From positions 1 through 64,000 of the forward strand of contig NZ_SLWV01000005.1 of assembly GCF_004345705.1 (NCBI RefSeq): a stretch of 64,000 nucleotides of DNA. Direction: 5' to 3'. Every line of letters starts with the position of its first letter. Within the stretch, counting starts at the first letter, position 1. The notes under the pieces are model-generated. The model was not told the DNA's origin and did no database searches. It saw only the letters and a list, made by a program, of their open reading frames with translations. A program made the translations under genes and the position numbers. Shown here one piece after another: positions 8,688-17,516 of this stretch. The DNA is from Marinisporobacter balticus (lineage in GTDB: Bacteria > Bacillota > Clostridia > Peptostreptococcales > Thermotaleaceae).

Positions 8688-8703
8688 ACTTAGGTGGTAT
8701 AAT
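8676..8703 (+). promoter_or_regulatory. Possible promoter for response regulator-kinase pair
   Basis: TATAAT at 8698-8703 is preceded by TTGTGT at 8676-8681 with a 16-base spacer. The minus-35 box overlaps the hairpin arm just upstream, so the regulator pair could be transcribed separately from the transporter genes and controlled through the dyad. Confidence 0.35.
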
Positions 8704-8741
8704 ATCTATATCATAGGTGTGTAATAGGATGGTGATTTTTG

Positions 8742-9419
8742 ATGAATATATTAATCGTAGAAGATGATAAGCTTTTAAATAAAGGGGTTGCCTATGCATT
8801 GATAAAGGATGGCTATAATGTGATCAGTGCTTTTCATTATGATGAGGGATATACTTCTTTTTTAAATAACAATATTGATTTAATCCTACTTGATATAAAC
8901 CTAAAAAACAAAAGTGGATTCACCCTTTGTGAAGAAATCCGTAAAAAATCTCATGTACCTATCGTTTTTATGACAGTAAATGATACAGAACATGATATCA
9001 TAAAAGGATTTCAAACAGGCTGTGATGATTATATATCAAAGCCTTTTTCTATAGCCGTTTTGAAGCAAAGAATAATTGCCATATTAAAAAGAACAAATAT
9101 ACACGATAAAAGTATATTTAAGTATAAGGAGATCACGATTGATTATAATATGATGGTTTTTAAAAAAGGTGAAAATTTTATAAAACTAACTAAAACAGAA
9201 TATAAGTTAATTGAATTACTTACCCAAAATAAAGGTCAGGTGGTATCCCGTCAGACACTATTAGAAAAATTATGGGATGCTGATGGAAATTTCGTTGATG
9301 AGAATGCATTAAGTGTAAATATTGGAAGATTGAGACAAAAAATTGAAGATGACCCTAAAAATCCTAAATATGTTATTACAGTATTTGGTATTGGGTATAC
9401 ATGGGGTGAATGCTCGTGA
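8742..9419 (+). CDS. OmpR-type response regulator (BceR-like)
   Basis: 225 residues from the ATG at 8742; a TTG at 8739 is also in frame. The N-terminal receiver has the acidic pocket EDD, the phospho-acceptor Asp in LILLDINLKNKSG, the conserved Thr in FMTVND and Lys in SKPF. The C-terminal winged-helix DNA-binding domain includes LTKTEYKLIELL and the recognition-helix region DENALSVNIGRLRQKIED. It would regulate the neighbouring transporter in response to its kinase. The kinase start overlaps its stop codon (GTGA). Length and motifs are normal. Confidence 0.92.
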   Translation: MNILIVEDDKLLNKGVAYALIKDGYNVISAFHYDEGYTSFLNNNIDLILLDINLKNKSGFTLCEEIRKKSHVPIVFMTVNDTEHDIIKGFQTGCDDYISKPFSIAVLKQRIIAILKRTNIHDKSIFKYKEITIDYNMMVFKKGENFIKLTKTEYKLIELLTQNKGQVVSRQTLLEKLWDADGNFVDENALSVNIGRLRQKIEDDPKNPKYVITVFGIGYTWGECS

Positions 9420-10432
9420 AAATGAATGCTAAAATAGCTATGTACTTTGCTTCCATCTTCGTTTGTTGTATTTTGCTAAATTCCTATATATGGTTTGTCT
9501 ACAAAGATATCGCTTTACTGAATGCAATTACAATATTTTGTACTTTGATAACAAGCTTATCCATACTATTTATATATGTTTTAAAGAAACATATGGGACA
9601 TATCTTTAATCAACTTTCACAAGTTATTTCCTCTATGATAGATATGAGAGAAATTGAGGTCTTTTCTATTTTAAATGATGATATGCTCTCAAAGCTACAA
9701 TCACAGATTATTAAGTTGACAAATATACTAAAAGCACAGAATACAAGAATCAAAAGGGACCGTGATGAAATAAAATCACTGATTTCTGATATTTCTCATC
9801 AGTTGAAAACACCTTTATCCAATCTAAAATTATACTATGAACTCATGCAATATCCCTCGATTTCAAAAGGAGAATATACAGAATTTAGCATGAATATACA
9901 AAGCCAAATTGAAAAGCTTAGTTTTTTATTGGAAAGTATGATTAAAATGTCACGCCTTGAAGGTGGCATCATTCAGCTCATCCAAAATAAAGCGAACTTA
10001 AATGATGTTTGCTTAACTGTAATCAAACAAGCATATGAAAAGGCAAGGAATAAAAATATAGAGATTCAATTTGACTCAGGAGAAGACATTATTTTAAATA
10101 TTGACAAAAATTGGACTGCAGAAGCAATCTTTAATATCATCGATAATGCTGTAAAGTATACATCTAATAATAGCACCATCATCGTTAATACAATGAAATA
10201 TGAAATATTTGCAAGAGTTGATATTACTGATAATGGCATAGGCATAGATGAAAAAGAAATCAACAACGTTTTCAAAAGATTTTATAGAGGAGAACATACC
10301 CAAGGTGAAGATGGTGTAGGCTTAGGATTATATCTTGCGCGGGAGATTATCACAAAGCAAAATGGCTATATCAAAGTAAAATCACAGATGTCACAAGGTT
10401 CTGTTTTTTCATTGTTTCTACCATTGAATTAA
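9416..10432 (+). CDS. BceS-type intramembrane-sensing histidine kinase
   Basis: I place the start at the GTG at 9416, which overlaps the regulator stop and has GGGGTG 7 bases upstream. Two membrane helices (about 5-27 and 33-53) are separated by almost no extracellular loop, the mark of intramembrane-sensing kinases that listen to a partner ABC transporter. The HisKA box SDISHQLKTPLSN has its His near residue 128. N, G1 and G2 boxes (IIDNAVKYT, DITDNGIGI, GVGLGLYLAREI) complete the ATPase domain. Together with the upstream BceAB-like transporter this is a complete peptide-resistance module. Confidence 0.92.
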   Translation: MKMNAKIAMYFASIFVCCILLNSYIWFVYKDIALLNAITIFCTLITSLSILFIYVLKKHMGHIFNQLSQVISSMIDMREIEVFSILNDDMLSKLQSQIIKLTNILKAQNTRIKRDRDEIKSLISDISHQLKTPLSNLKLYYELMQYPSISKGEYTEFSMNIQSQIEKLSFLLESMIKMSRLEGGIIQLIQNKANLNDVCLTVIKQAYEKARNKNIEIQFDSGEDIILNIDKNWTAEAIFNIIDNAVKYTSNNSTIIVNTMKYEIFARVDITDNGIGIDEKEINNVFKRFYRGEHTQGEDGVGLGLYLAREIITKQNGYIKVKSQMSQGSVFSLFLPLN

Positions 10433-10464
10433 AGAAAAATAGGAAGCGTGTTATGGACTCTTCC

Positions 10465-10680
10465 TATTTTTCTGCATCCTTGCTTGAAGCATCCATCCCT
10501 TCATTGATTTCGGTTGCAGCTACACTTACGCCACCCATAGATTCATTAATTGTATGTACATTATTTATTGTATTCTCAAGCATCTTTACATCTTTTTTAG
10601 TGGTATCCCCGTTACCGAATCAATTTTTTTACTCATTCTTTCTGTGGATACAGCCGTGTTATTCATACTTTGCTCACATA
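10465..10680 (-). pseudogene. Remnant of methyl-accepting chemotaxis protein C-terminus
   Basis: Read on the minus strand, the segment encodes the end of a chemoreceptor: NNTAVSTERMSKKIDSV, then after a frameshift NNVHTINESMGGVSVAATEI and a final DASSKDAEK before a stop. The heptad pattern and VAATEIN wording are typical of MCP signalling domains. The rest of the gene is missing, and downstream DNA is non-coding. It is therefore a fragment left by deletion, lying convergently behind the histidine kinase gene. Confidence 0.6.
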
Positions 10681-10807
10681 TATACCCGCAATAACTTGTT
10701 ATAATCAATTCTAGAAAATATATTTCAATTTAAATGCCTACTGTTTAATTAATCCTTAATTTTTCTATTAAAGCTTTTTTGCTCTAATAGTTTATTAACG
10801 CTTAATG

Positions 10808-10845
10808 TAAAAAAAACTCATAGTATATTTTGCACTATGAGTTTT
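10808..10845 (-). terminator. Rho-independent terminator of amino-acid ABC operon
   Basis: On the minus strand, AAAACTCATAGT (10834-10845) pairs with ACTATGAGTTTT (10813-10824) and runs into a U-tract. It lies about 100 bases after the solute-binding-protein stop codon. Confidence 0.8.
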
Positions 10846-10940
10846 AAAAGCATGGCTATCTTAATATTTGCAACCCCTTCATGCACTCTTCCATCCCTAT
10901 CGTTTAGAAGATGTTGCGCATATCTAGTAGTTTAGCAAAA

Positions 10941-11771
10941 TTAATTAGCAATTTCACCATCTTCTGGATTTTCACTAAAATCCATACCATACCATTTATC
11001 ATATATTTCTGACAATGTACCATCTTTTTTCATTTCCTGGATAGCTTTTGTAACCATTTCATTTAATTTTTCTGAATGAGTATTACCTTTTACAAATGGA
11101 TATGCTTTTGCTCCAACTGCAATGTCTTCATCAACCATCCTTGCATCAATAATACCATTTTTAATCTTATATGCTGCTTCAGCTCCTGCAAAAAGCATAA
11201 CCTCAACTTTTCCTTGTCGGAAAGCTTCATTTAATAGCTCCGAACTATCATATGTAACTAAATTAATATCGATTTCCTGTTCCTCAGCAATTTTTTCGAA
11301 TAAGTTTCCACCATTTGAACCAGCTGAAAATCCACAAGTCATACCAGAAATATCTTTTAATTTTTTAAGATCAGTTCTATCAGAATGAACAACTAATTTT
11401 TCTGGAATATATGCGTATGGTTCTGAGAAATCATACTTATCCTGTCTTTTAGCATTAATTGTAATAGTATTTCCTACTGTATCAGCTTTACCAGAATCTA
11501 AGTATCCGAATAAAGTATTAAATTCCCCAGTAATAAATTCAACTTTAAGACCCGTTTTTTCAGAAATAGCATTCCAAATATCTACCTCATGTCCTTTATG
11601 TTCTCCATTTTCTATATAGGTATTAGGTACTGAAGAAGCACCAGATGCTACAATAATTTTAGTAGGTATGTCTGATTTTACTTCATTCGGTTCTTCATTC
11701 TTTTTACTTCCACATGCAGTCATACTAAGAATCATGCAAATAAGTAGTGATACTGTAAATATTTTTTTCAT
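10941..11771 (-). CDS. Amino-acid ABC transporter solute-binding lipoprotein
   Basis: 276 residues with a lipoprotein signal peptide: MKK, a hydrophobic core and the lipobox LSMTAC, so the mature protein starts at Cys20 and is membrane-anchored outside the cell. The body is a type 3 periplasmic-binding fold (SBP_bac_3): GHEVDIWNAISEKTGLKVEFI, a KRQDKYDFSEPY segment, and a terminal DGTLSEIYDKWYG. This matches polar amino-acid or cystine binding proteins. It is the last gene of a three-gene operon, read after the ATPase and permease, and ends before a strong terminator. The exact ligand cannot be told from sequence; cystine, glutamine and other polar amino acids are all possible. Confidence 0.92.
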   Translation of the reverse strand: MKKIFTVSLLICMILSMTACGSKKNEEPNEVKSDIPTKIIVASGASSVPNTYIENGEHKGHEVDIWNAISEKTGLKVEFITGEFNTLFGYLDSGKADTVGNTITINAKRQDKYDFSEPYAYIPEKLVVHSDRTDLKKLKDISGMTCGFSAGSNGGNLFEKIAEEQEIDINLVTYDSSELLNEAFRQGKVEVMLFAGAEAAYKIKNGIIDARMVDEDIAVGAKAYPFVKGNTHSEKLNEMVTKAIQEMKKDGTLSEIYDKWYGMDFSENPEDGEIAN

Positions 11772-11822
11772 TTCTTTCCTCCTATTTTTTAATATGATTT
11801 ATATAAATTTAAAATTTATATC

Positions 11823-12488
11823 TTAACAAAATTTTTGAATTCTTTTTTCTAATAACTTTTGAATGTTTTCTACAAAAACTACAATTACCAAATAAATCAC
11901 TGTTACACATAAATATGCTTCAAAGAAACGAAGACTTAATGCAGCTTCTATTTTTGCTTTTGCCATTATATCGGCGAGCCCTACTGTAAATCCTAATGCA
12001 GATCCCTTAATAATCCCAATAAATCGATTTCCAAGAGATGGCAATGCTACAACCAATGCCTGCGGTAAAACAACACGTATCATTGTTTGATACTTTGCCA
12101 TACCCATTGAATAACAAGCTTCAAGTTGTCCTATATCTACGGATTCTAAAGCTGCCCTTAAATCTTCCGCCATAAAAGAAGCTGTATTTAACGTAAGAGC
12201 AATTACAGTTGCTTGAAACGCTGTCATAGATTTTAGTGCTGGGACTACACAAGGCAAACCAAAATATAATATAAATAGCTGTGCTACAAGTGGCGTTGCT
12301 CTAAAAAATGTAATATACACACCAAAAAATTGATATACTCCCCATACTTTATAATATCTCACAATTGATATTATAATAGATAATAGTAATGTAAATGCCA
12401 AAGATACCAAAGATATTCCTATCGTTATCTTTAGTGCAGGCAAAACAATTGAAAATAAATTAATAAACCATTGAAAATCAAAATTCAT
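11823..12488 (-). CDS. Polar amino-acid ABC transporter permease
   Basis: 221 residues with about five membrane helices. It has the HisMQ-type N-terminus (LPALKITIGISLVSLAFTLLLS), the YITFFRATPLVAQLFILYFG segment and the EAA loop ARDLRAALESVD...EACYSMGMAKYQ, all of which mark amino-acid importers. It transports the substrate delivered by the downstream lipoprotein, powered by the upstream ATPase. The ATPase gene stops one base before its start. No defects are visible. Confidence 0.92.
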   Translation of the reverse strand: MNFDFQWFINLFSIVLPALKITIGISLVSLAFTLLLSIIISIVRYYKVWGVYQFFGVYITFFRATPLVAQLFILYFGLPCVVPALKSMTAFQATVIALTLNTASFMAEDLRAALESVDIGQLEACYSMGMAKYQTMIRVVLPQALVVALPSLGNRFIGIIKGSALGFTVGLADIMAKAKIEAALSLRFFEAYLCVTVIYLVIVVFVENIQKLLEKRIQKFC

Positions 12489-13244
12489 TTACTTGTCCTC
12501 CACATTATTTGCAGTTACTTTATTCACAAATTTTCTTATTCGTTCATTTGTACAATTTTGAAATATTTCTTTAGGAGTTCCCATTCCTGCAATATAGCCA
12601 TTCTCTAAGAAAATCATTTTATCAGCAACTTCTTTTGCAAACTTCATTTCATGCGTTACAATCAACATTGTTTTATTATTTTCTGCTGCCAGCTGTTTAA
12701 TTACAGCTAACACCTCTTCAACTAATTCAGGGTCTAAGGAAGACGTAGGCTCATCAAATAAAATTACATTTGCATTTACAGCCATTGCTCTTGCAATCCC
12801 TATTCTTTGTTGCTGACCTCCTGACATTTCTTTTGGATATGCATCTCTTTTTTCTAAAAGACCTACTTTTTTAAGTAAATCAATAGCTATTTCTTCAGCT
12901 TCTTCTTTACTTTTCTTTTGAACTGTTATCATAGGTTCCATAACATTTTGAATAGCAGTTTTATTTTTAAGCAAATTGTAATTTTGAAAAACCATGGCTG
13001 TTTTCTGCCTTAATACATGAATATCTTTCTTTGAAGCTGTCTTAGCATCTACAGTAAAACCATCAATTGTGATTTTGCCTTCCGTAGGTTTAACTAAAAA
13101 ATTAAGACAACGAAGAAATGTAGACTTACCCGTACCTGACGGACCAATTAATGCTACAACTTCACCTTTGCTTACTTCAATATTAATATCTTTTAAAATA
13201 ATAAGTTCTCCAAATTGCATTTTTAAGTGTTCAATCTTAATCAT
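12489..13244 (-). CDS. Polar amino-acid ABC transporter ATPase
   Basis: 251 residues of the GlnQ/TcyC type. Walker A GPSGTGKST, Q-loop VFQNYNLLKNKT, signature MSGGQQQRIGIARAMA, Walker B VILFDEPTSSLDPELV and the switch His in IVTHEMKFAKEVADK are all present. It is the first gene of the minus-strand importer operon (ATPase, permease, binding protein). The ATG at 13244 follows AGGTGATAT. The leader of about 300 bases upstream holds 10-base direct repeats that might serve regulation. Confidence 0.93.
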   Translation of the reverse strand: MIKIEHLKMQFGELIILKDINIEVSKGEVVALIGPSGTGKSTFLRCLNFLVKPTEGKITIDGFTVDAKTASKKDIHVLRQKTAMVFQNYNLLKNKTAIQNVMEPMITVQKKSKEEAEEIAIDLLKKVGLLEKRDAYPKEMSGGQQQRIGIARAMAVNANVILFDEPTSSLDPELVEEVLAVIKQLAAENNKTMLIVTHEMKFAKEVADKMIFLENGYIAGMGTPKEIFQNCTNERIRKFVNKVTANNVEDK

Positions 13245-13552
13245 CTTACTATATCACCTAACTTTCTATTTAAAACTAGAGTCTATCAGTACTTATGATT
13301 TCGTCGGATATAATAGAATAGCAACAGTCCAAAGCATAAATTATAATGTTCAGCCCAAAATTTCTTGAAATCCAACTTTTGAAAAAAATCAAATTTGACT
13401 ATTGGTTTTTATTAATTAGTCTATTATTCAACAAATATCTTCAAATATCTTCAAATATTTCCAGATATCATTATATCATTAATAATCCTAATAGATTATT
13501 GTATTATTAAATACTTCGTACTTCAACTATAGATATTTTTTATATACTATTC
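13245..13552 (-). other. Leader region of amino-acid importer operon
   Basis: No ORF. The notable element is AAATATCTTC repeated head to tail nearly three times at 13433-13462, which could be a regulator site. I looked for a SAM, T-box, lysine or glycine riboswitch and saw no convincing core. Confidence 0.4.
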
Positions 13553-13608
13553 ATAAAAAAAACACAATACTTCTATGCTTCATTTAACTTAGCACATAAG
13601 ATATTGTG
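13553..13608 (-). terminator. Terminator downstream of ABM-domain gene
   Basis: On the minus strand a long stem forms between CACAATATCTTATGTGC and GCATAGAAGTATTGTG (with small bulges) and is followed by eight U residues. It would end transcripts coming from the 13706-14023 gene. Confidence 0.75.
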
Positions 13609-13705
13609 GATTCATTTCCTAATTTAAGCGTCATTAATAAGTCGTTTGCGGTACGGTTCTCCTTTAGTTCCTAAATACATAACGCTCATAAATAATTTAT
13701 TAATC

Positions 13706-14023
13706 TTATCTATTCCACTTTTTCACTTGGTTTAAGTATTTTATCTTCACGGTCTTAGGGTTTAATGATTTCCTAAAATTTTCAGTAATAGGCATTTTCA
13801 TCATCATTTTTGATGCTTCCTTAGATTCTTCTATAGACTTCCAATGTTGTATCATCATCCATTGACTATGTTCATTGACTTTAACAAGTTCTGTATCAAT
13901 AAATCCATTTTGTTTTGAATGAAACTTCTCCTCAAGGTATTCAACATTCTTAATAAATTCTTCATCCGTAATCCCAGAAACAACTTCAAATTCTACAATT
14001 TCAGTACATACATTCTTATTCAT
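13706..14023 (-). CDS. ABM-type (dimeric alpha/beta barrel) protein
   Basis: 105 residues from the ATG at 14023, which follows GGAGGG; the upstream ATG at 14047 overlaps that site. The sequence shows VEFEVVSGITDEEFIKNVEYLEEKF, KQNGFIDTELVK and WMMIQHWKSIEESKEASKMM, the pattern of the antibiotic-biosynthesis-monooxygenase/ferredoxin-like dimeric barrel fold. Such proteins include heme-degrading and quinol-modifying monooxygenases as well as proteins of unknown activity. The adjacent upstream gene is an AraC-type regulator in the same orientation, which may control it. The substrate is unknown. Confidence 0.65.
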   Translation of the reverse strand: MNKNVCTEIVEFEVVSGITDEEFIKNVEYLEEKFHSKQNGFIDTELVKVNEHSQWMMIQHWKSIEESKEASKMMMKMPITENFRKSLNPKTVKIKYLNQVKKWNR

Positions 14024-14107
14024 AATAATATTCCCTCCACTAAACATAGTATTTTTTTATTTAATTTTACTTAATCTACGCCTTAGTGAATAGTAAAAAC
14101 GCGACAA

Positions 14108-14932
14108 TCAATAATATTTAATTATTTGTTTGATAGAACTATTTTGATTTAAAAATTCTGTTGGCGTACTGCCTGTAAATGATTTAAAATCTTTTATGAA
14201 ATGCGTTTGGTCATAATAGTTATTATTGTATGCCAGTGAAGTAAAGCTATTATTATTGCTTTTTTTGAAGTAATTTACAGTTTCTTGAAATCTATTGATT
14301 CGATAAAATAACTTTGGGCTAATTCCTATATATTTATTAAATATTCTCTCAATCTGCCGCTGATTTATTCCATATTGCTTACAAAAATCATTGATACTCA
14401 AATCATTTATATTTTGATTGAATGCATCAAACACCTCATATATTTCTTTTCTTGGTATACGCGAAACATCCACTATCTTTACAACCTCAGTTTCAATAAT
14501 CTTAATTATCGTATGAATGGAATCGGTGATATTGATTTTATCTACTATATTTTCTGTAAACCCTTTTATAATCAAATCTATCTCAACTGTCTCATCTTTA
14601 AACTCTGATATTGGTATTTTTAAAATTGGAAAAAGCCCAGTTGGGAAAAATGAAATACCCAATACCCTTAATACACCGCTTTGATTTATCAAATAGTATT
14701 TATTACTAATTCCATTAAAATGAAATCCTCTTGGTACTACTTTAGTTTTTTCATCTTTCGAATATCTAATTGGAGAAGAAAAATTTAAAATCAAATCAAT
14801 ATTACTTACTGGTAAAAGTTTGTGATTAACGTCAACTGATGATTTGGTTTCAGTTACCCAGTAATATTTTATAAGCCTTTTTAACATAGGATGTCTTACT
14901 GGATACCTTATGGTTTGTAATAAATTCAACAT
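14108..14932 (-). CDS. AraC-family regulator with DUF6597 N-terminus
   Basis: 274 residues. The N-terminal part (YPVRHPMLKRLIKYYW, LLPVSNIDLILNFSSP, GISFFPTGLFPIL) matches the DUF6597-type sensory domain common in AraC regulators. The C-terminal 95 residues form two helix-turn-helix motifs: DLSINDFCKQYGINQRQIERIF and FTSLAYNNNYYDQTHFIKDFKSFTG, ending with TPTEF. The gene starts with ATG after a GGAGGTG site. It probably controls the ABM protein gene downstream, 84 bases away. The effector is unknown. Confidence 0.85.
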   Translation of the reverse strand: MLNLLQTIRYPVRHPMLKRLIKYYWVTETKSSVDVNHKLLPVSNIDLILNFSSPIRYSKDEKTKVVPRGFHFNGISNKYYLINQSGVLRVLGISFFPTGLFPILKIPISEFKDETVEIDLIIKGFTENIVDKINITDSIHTIIKIIETEVVKIVDVSRIPRKEIYEVFDAFNQNINDLSINDFCKQYGINQRQIERIFNKYIGISPKLFYRINRFQETVNYFKKSNNNSFTSLAYNNNYYDQTHFIKDFKSFTGSTPTEFLNQNSSIKQIIKYY

Positions 14933-15069
14933 AATATCACCTCCAATTGTTAAAATAATAATCTTTTATCAATTAATTGAGAATTTAATCATCTAAAAGC
15001 GTAATACTATTTTTGCTTATAATAGCATTAGAAAATGCATTCATTTTGATACTATTACACTTCATTGAA

Positions 15070-15945
15070 TTATTTAATGGGAATATAAATATCAAACTCT
15101 GAACTATCATGATTAGGACCAAGAAACCTTTCGTCATAGAATTCAAAATCATCTCTTAAATCCACCTCATATTTTGAATATATAATCCATGTACCCCATA
15201 TGTATTGATAAGTCATTCTCAAGAATTCTACGCTTCCTCTATGTGTAAATATAGCATACTTTCCTCCAGCCAATGCTTTTGCTATCATACCCGGAGGTAT
15301 TGTATCGTAATTCTCAACTTCTACTCCTACAATCTCATTAAATTCAGCATCCTCATTAAACTCATACATATTGTAATTAGGATTTACTTCACAAATACCA
15401 TAACCTCTAAGCTGCGGGGTACGGCTTTCGATTTCTAATATTCGAGGGTTAAAATCATTCCACATCTTAGGAATCAAATTATTATTAATAGTAGCTTTAC
15501 TACGCATTCCGATAATTTTTATATCCAAAACCTCTTTTATCATAGGTTGTACTGTCACTCTATTCATTAAATGCTTTAATCCCATTGTAGTCATCTTTTT
15601 TTTACTTCCGATAACTGTTTCAATACGATTCTTTCTATATTCCCTTGGTGTCACTTTATATAACTTTTTAAATGCTCTGCTGAATGCCTCTTGTGAATCA
15701 AATCTGTAAGTAAGTGCAATATCAAGTATTCTTCTGTCTGTATATACTATATCGTATGCAGCACTTGTTAAGCGTCTTAATCTGATATAATTACCTACTG
15801 TCTCTCCTAATACCGCTTCAAATATCCTATGAAAATGGAAGTAAGAGTAGCCGGCTACACCTGCTACTGCTTCAACCTTTATATCTTCACATAAATTCTG
15901 TTCGATAAAATTTATAGCCTTTTCTAATTGATCATAGTAATTCAT
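15070..15945 (-). CDS. AraC-family regulator with GyrI-like effector domain
   Basis: 291 residues. Two N-terminal helix-turn-helix motifs (DIKVEAVAGVAGYSYFHFHRIF; ILDIALTYRFDSQEAFSRAFKKLY) lead into TPREYRK. The C-terminal half is a GyrI/BmrR-like ligand-binding fold (DIKIIGMRSKATINN; GMIAKALAGGKYAIFTHRGS; DFEFYDERFLG; FDIYIPIK). Proteins of this layout, such as Rob/SoxS-like YdeE types, bind amphipathic drugs. It starts 15 bases after the C45-hydrolase stop codon, so the two are one operon, and the regulator may respond to a substrate of that enzyme. Confidence 0.87.
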   Translation of the reverse strand: MNYYDQLEKAINFIEQNLCEDIKVEAVAGVAGYSYFHFHRIFEAVLGETVGNYIRLRRLTSAAYDIVYTDRRILDIALTYRFDSQEAFSRAFKKLYKVTPREYRKNRIETVIGSKKKMTTMGLKHLMNRVTVQPMIKEVLDIKIIGMRSKATINNNLIPKMWNDFNPRILEIESRTPQLRGYGICEVNPNYNMYEFNEDAEFNEIVGVEVENYDTIPPGMIAKALAGGKYAIFTHRGSVEFLRMTYQYIWGTWIIYSKYEVDLRDDFEFYDERFLGPNHDSSEFDIYIPIK

Positions 15946-15960
15946 CTATTCACCAACTTC

Positions 15961-17070
15961 TTAAATATACTCCCAAAAACTAGATGGAGATTTTTCCTTT
16001 TCTATTTTTGCAATATATTCCGTTTTATTTGCAATTTCATTCATTCTAAACATATGCCATTCATTTAATGCAGTAGATCCAAAGCACACCTCAATTGTTC
16101 CTTCATTCAAATCAAATATCATCCCTCTGAGTGTTCCAAAAAATTCATCGTAGAAGTGGCAGCATAATCCTTCTGGATATTTGCTAGACAATAGTTTCTT
16201 TAAATCCTTTGCACCTATTTTATTCTTACTATTCATAGTATCATGGATTAATTCATATCTTGAAATAGAGTTTTTCATACTTTTAGGTTCATAATGTTTT
16301 AGTTCAGGTAAATGAATATGATTGGTGGAACATATGAACTTTTCATCTGTGTTCGCATCTATTTTTCTTATTGCTTTCTCCCCATTAAAACTCTCAATCA
16401 AAGCAGCATTTCCATGCTTATCAGCGACAAGCATATTTATATTATAGGCAATTGGTATCTCTTTTGCTAATTCAATAGCTTCGTTAACATTTTTGCAATT
16501 CTCCAAAATAGACCTTATAACAGCCCAAAATTGTAACCCTAGGATAGCTGGCTTCCTTGCAAATTGAAAGTTTCCAACTGGCATACCAGCTGAAGTTTGG
16601 CTGACGGCAAGACCATGCTCATTCATCCCGTCTCCTCGTCCGAACTGCATGATAGATGATCCTATATGTGCATACCGTCCTTTAATTCGGGTAGAACAAA
16701 TTATAAGTTCTTCCATTTCATCACTAAATTCATAATTTCTTGCCATTAAAATGTGGCCATTTTCTGTCTTTGATGGCAAAACTGCCATTTGACTACAGCC
16801 TGGCTTAAGATAGGTCATTAAATAGTATATTACTTGCCCTTGAGGAATCTTTGTAGCCTCAGCAAATCCTAAAATTTCTTCATTAATACCTGGGCAAAAC
16901 TTGTCAAACATCTGAAACATTTGTTTTTCCTCTTCTCTTGTAAAAACGCCTTCGGAAAATTTGCTTCTTTCTTTAAGCATTGGAATATCACAGCATAGAT
17001 TGCCTAATATTTCTCCAACTTCATAATTCGTTCCTTCAATATAGATGTAATGTCCTCTTAATTCTTTCAT
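15961..17070 (-). CDS. C45-family acyltransferase/hydrolase (Ntn-type)
   Basis: 369 residues related to acyl-CoA:6-aminopenicillanate acyltransferase and other peptidase C45 proteins. The likely nucleophile is Cys92 in LKPGCSQMAV, which would be freed by self-cleavage between Gly91 and Cys92. Supporting segments are GHILMARNYEFSDE, GDGMNEHGLAVSQTS, VADKHGNAALIES and CSTNHIHLPEL. No signal peptide is seen, so it probably acts in the cytoplasm. Family members cleave or form amide bonds of acylated amino compounds. The ribosome site TGGAGGAAT precedes the ATG. It is cotranscribed with the AraC/GyrI regulator. The substrate is unknown. Confidence 0.8.
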   Translation of the reverse strand: MKELRGHYIYIEGTNYEVGEILGNLCCDIPMLKERSKFSEGVFTREEEKQMFQMFDKFCPGINEEILGFAEATKIPQGQVIYYLMTYLKPGCSQMAVLPSKTENGHILMARNYEFSDEMEELIICSTRIKGRYAHIGSSIMQFGRGDGMNEHGLAVSQTSAGMPVGNFQFARKPAILGLQFWAVIRSILENCKNVNEAIELAKEIPIAYNINMLVADKHGNAALIESFNGEKAIRKIDANTDEKFICSTNHIHLPELKHYEPKSMKNSISRYELIHDTMNSKNKIGAKDLKKLLSSKYPEGLCCHFYDEFFGTLRGMIFDLNEGTIEVCFGSTALNEWHMFRMNEIANKTEYIAKIEKEKSPSSFWEYI

Positions 17071-17210
17071 GGGTATTCCTCCAATCTCATAAGTTATACT
17101 CTAAATATAACAAATTTTCTTAGAGAATTTTTGATACATTCTGCTATATTGAATTATCCGAAGAATGAACCCCTTATATTTTTCTGAATTACATCCATAT
17201 TTAGTTTTTC

Positions 17211-17492
17211 TTACAAATATTTACTAACCGCATAAGATCTTCCTAATACTTTAAAAGCATTGAGCCCAAATCTATAGGATTCATCCTTCACCCATATTCT
17301 GCTTACGCCTAATTTCTTATAAAGTTCATTTAATCTTTGAAGTGGTATTACCTTATACTCCCAAAAACTTTTATGAAAACGCCTAACCTTATCAACTACT
17401 TCTTTATCAAAAAATTCTACAGATGTTTTCTTATTATTTATTTCCCTCGCATTTTCAAATGCAATATATTTGATTGCATTTGTGTCTCTCAT
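17211..17492 (-). pseudogene. N-terminal fragment of diaminopropionate ammonia-lyase
   Basis: The first 93 codons of a dpaL/ygeX-like gene. RFHKSFWEYKVIPLQRLNELYKKLGVSRIWVKDESYRFGLNAFKVLGRSYAVSKYL matches the N-terminus of this PLP enzyme in segments, including its lysine-bearing KDESYRFGLNAFKVLG motif. It stops at 17211, with the remaining roughly 300 residues absent. The ATG at 17492 follows AGGAGGTGATAGG, so the translation start is intact. The RidA remnant just upstream fits an ancestral ridA-dpaL operon, now decayed. Confidence 0.75.
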
Positions 17493-17516
17493 ACCTATCA
17501 CCTCCTAAACAATATT

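Noticed and set aside
10453..10704. Plus-strand 83-codon open frame
   Set aside because: It is antisense to the MCP remnant and has no ribosome site or family signal.
13245..13552. Riboswitch in the amino-acid importer leader
   Set aside because: No SAM, lysine, glycine or T-box core could be traced; only tandem AT-rich repeats are present.
13620..13690. Minus-strand short frame ending KGEPYRKRLINDA, similar to the RlmH tail KGEPYHK
   Set aside because: Only five residues match, the rest of RlmH is absent, and the real rlmH is at 25246-25725, so chance is likely.
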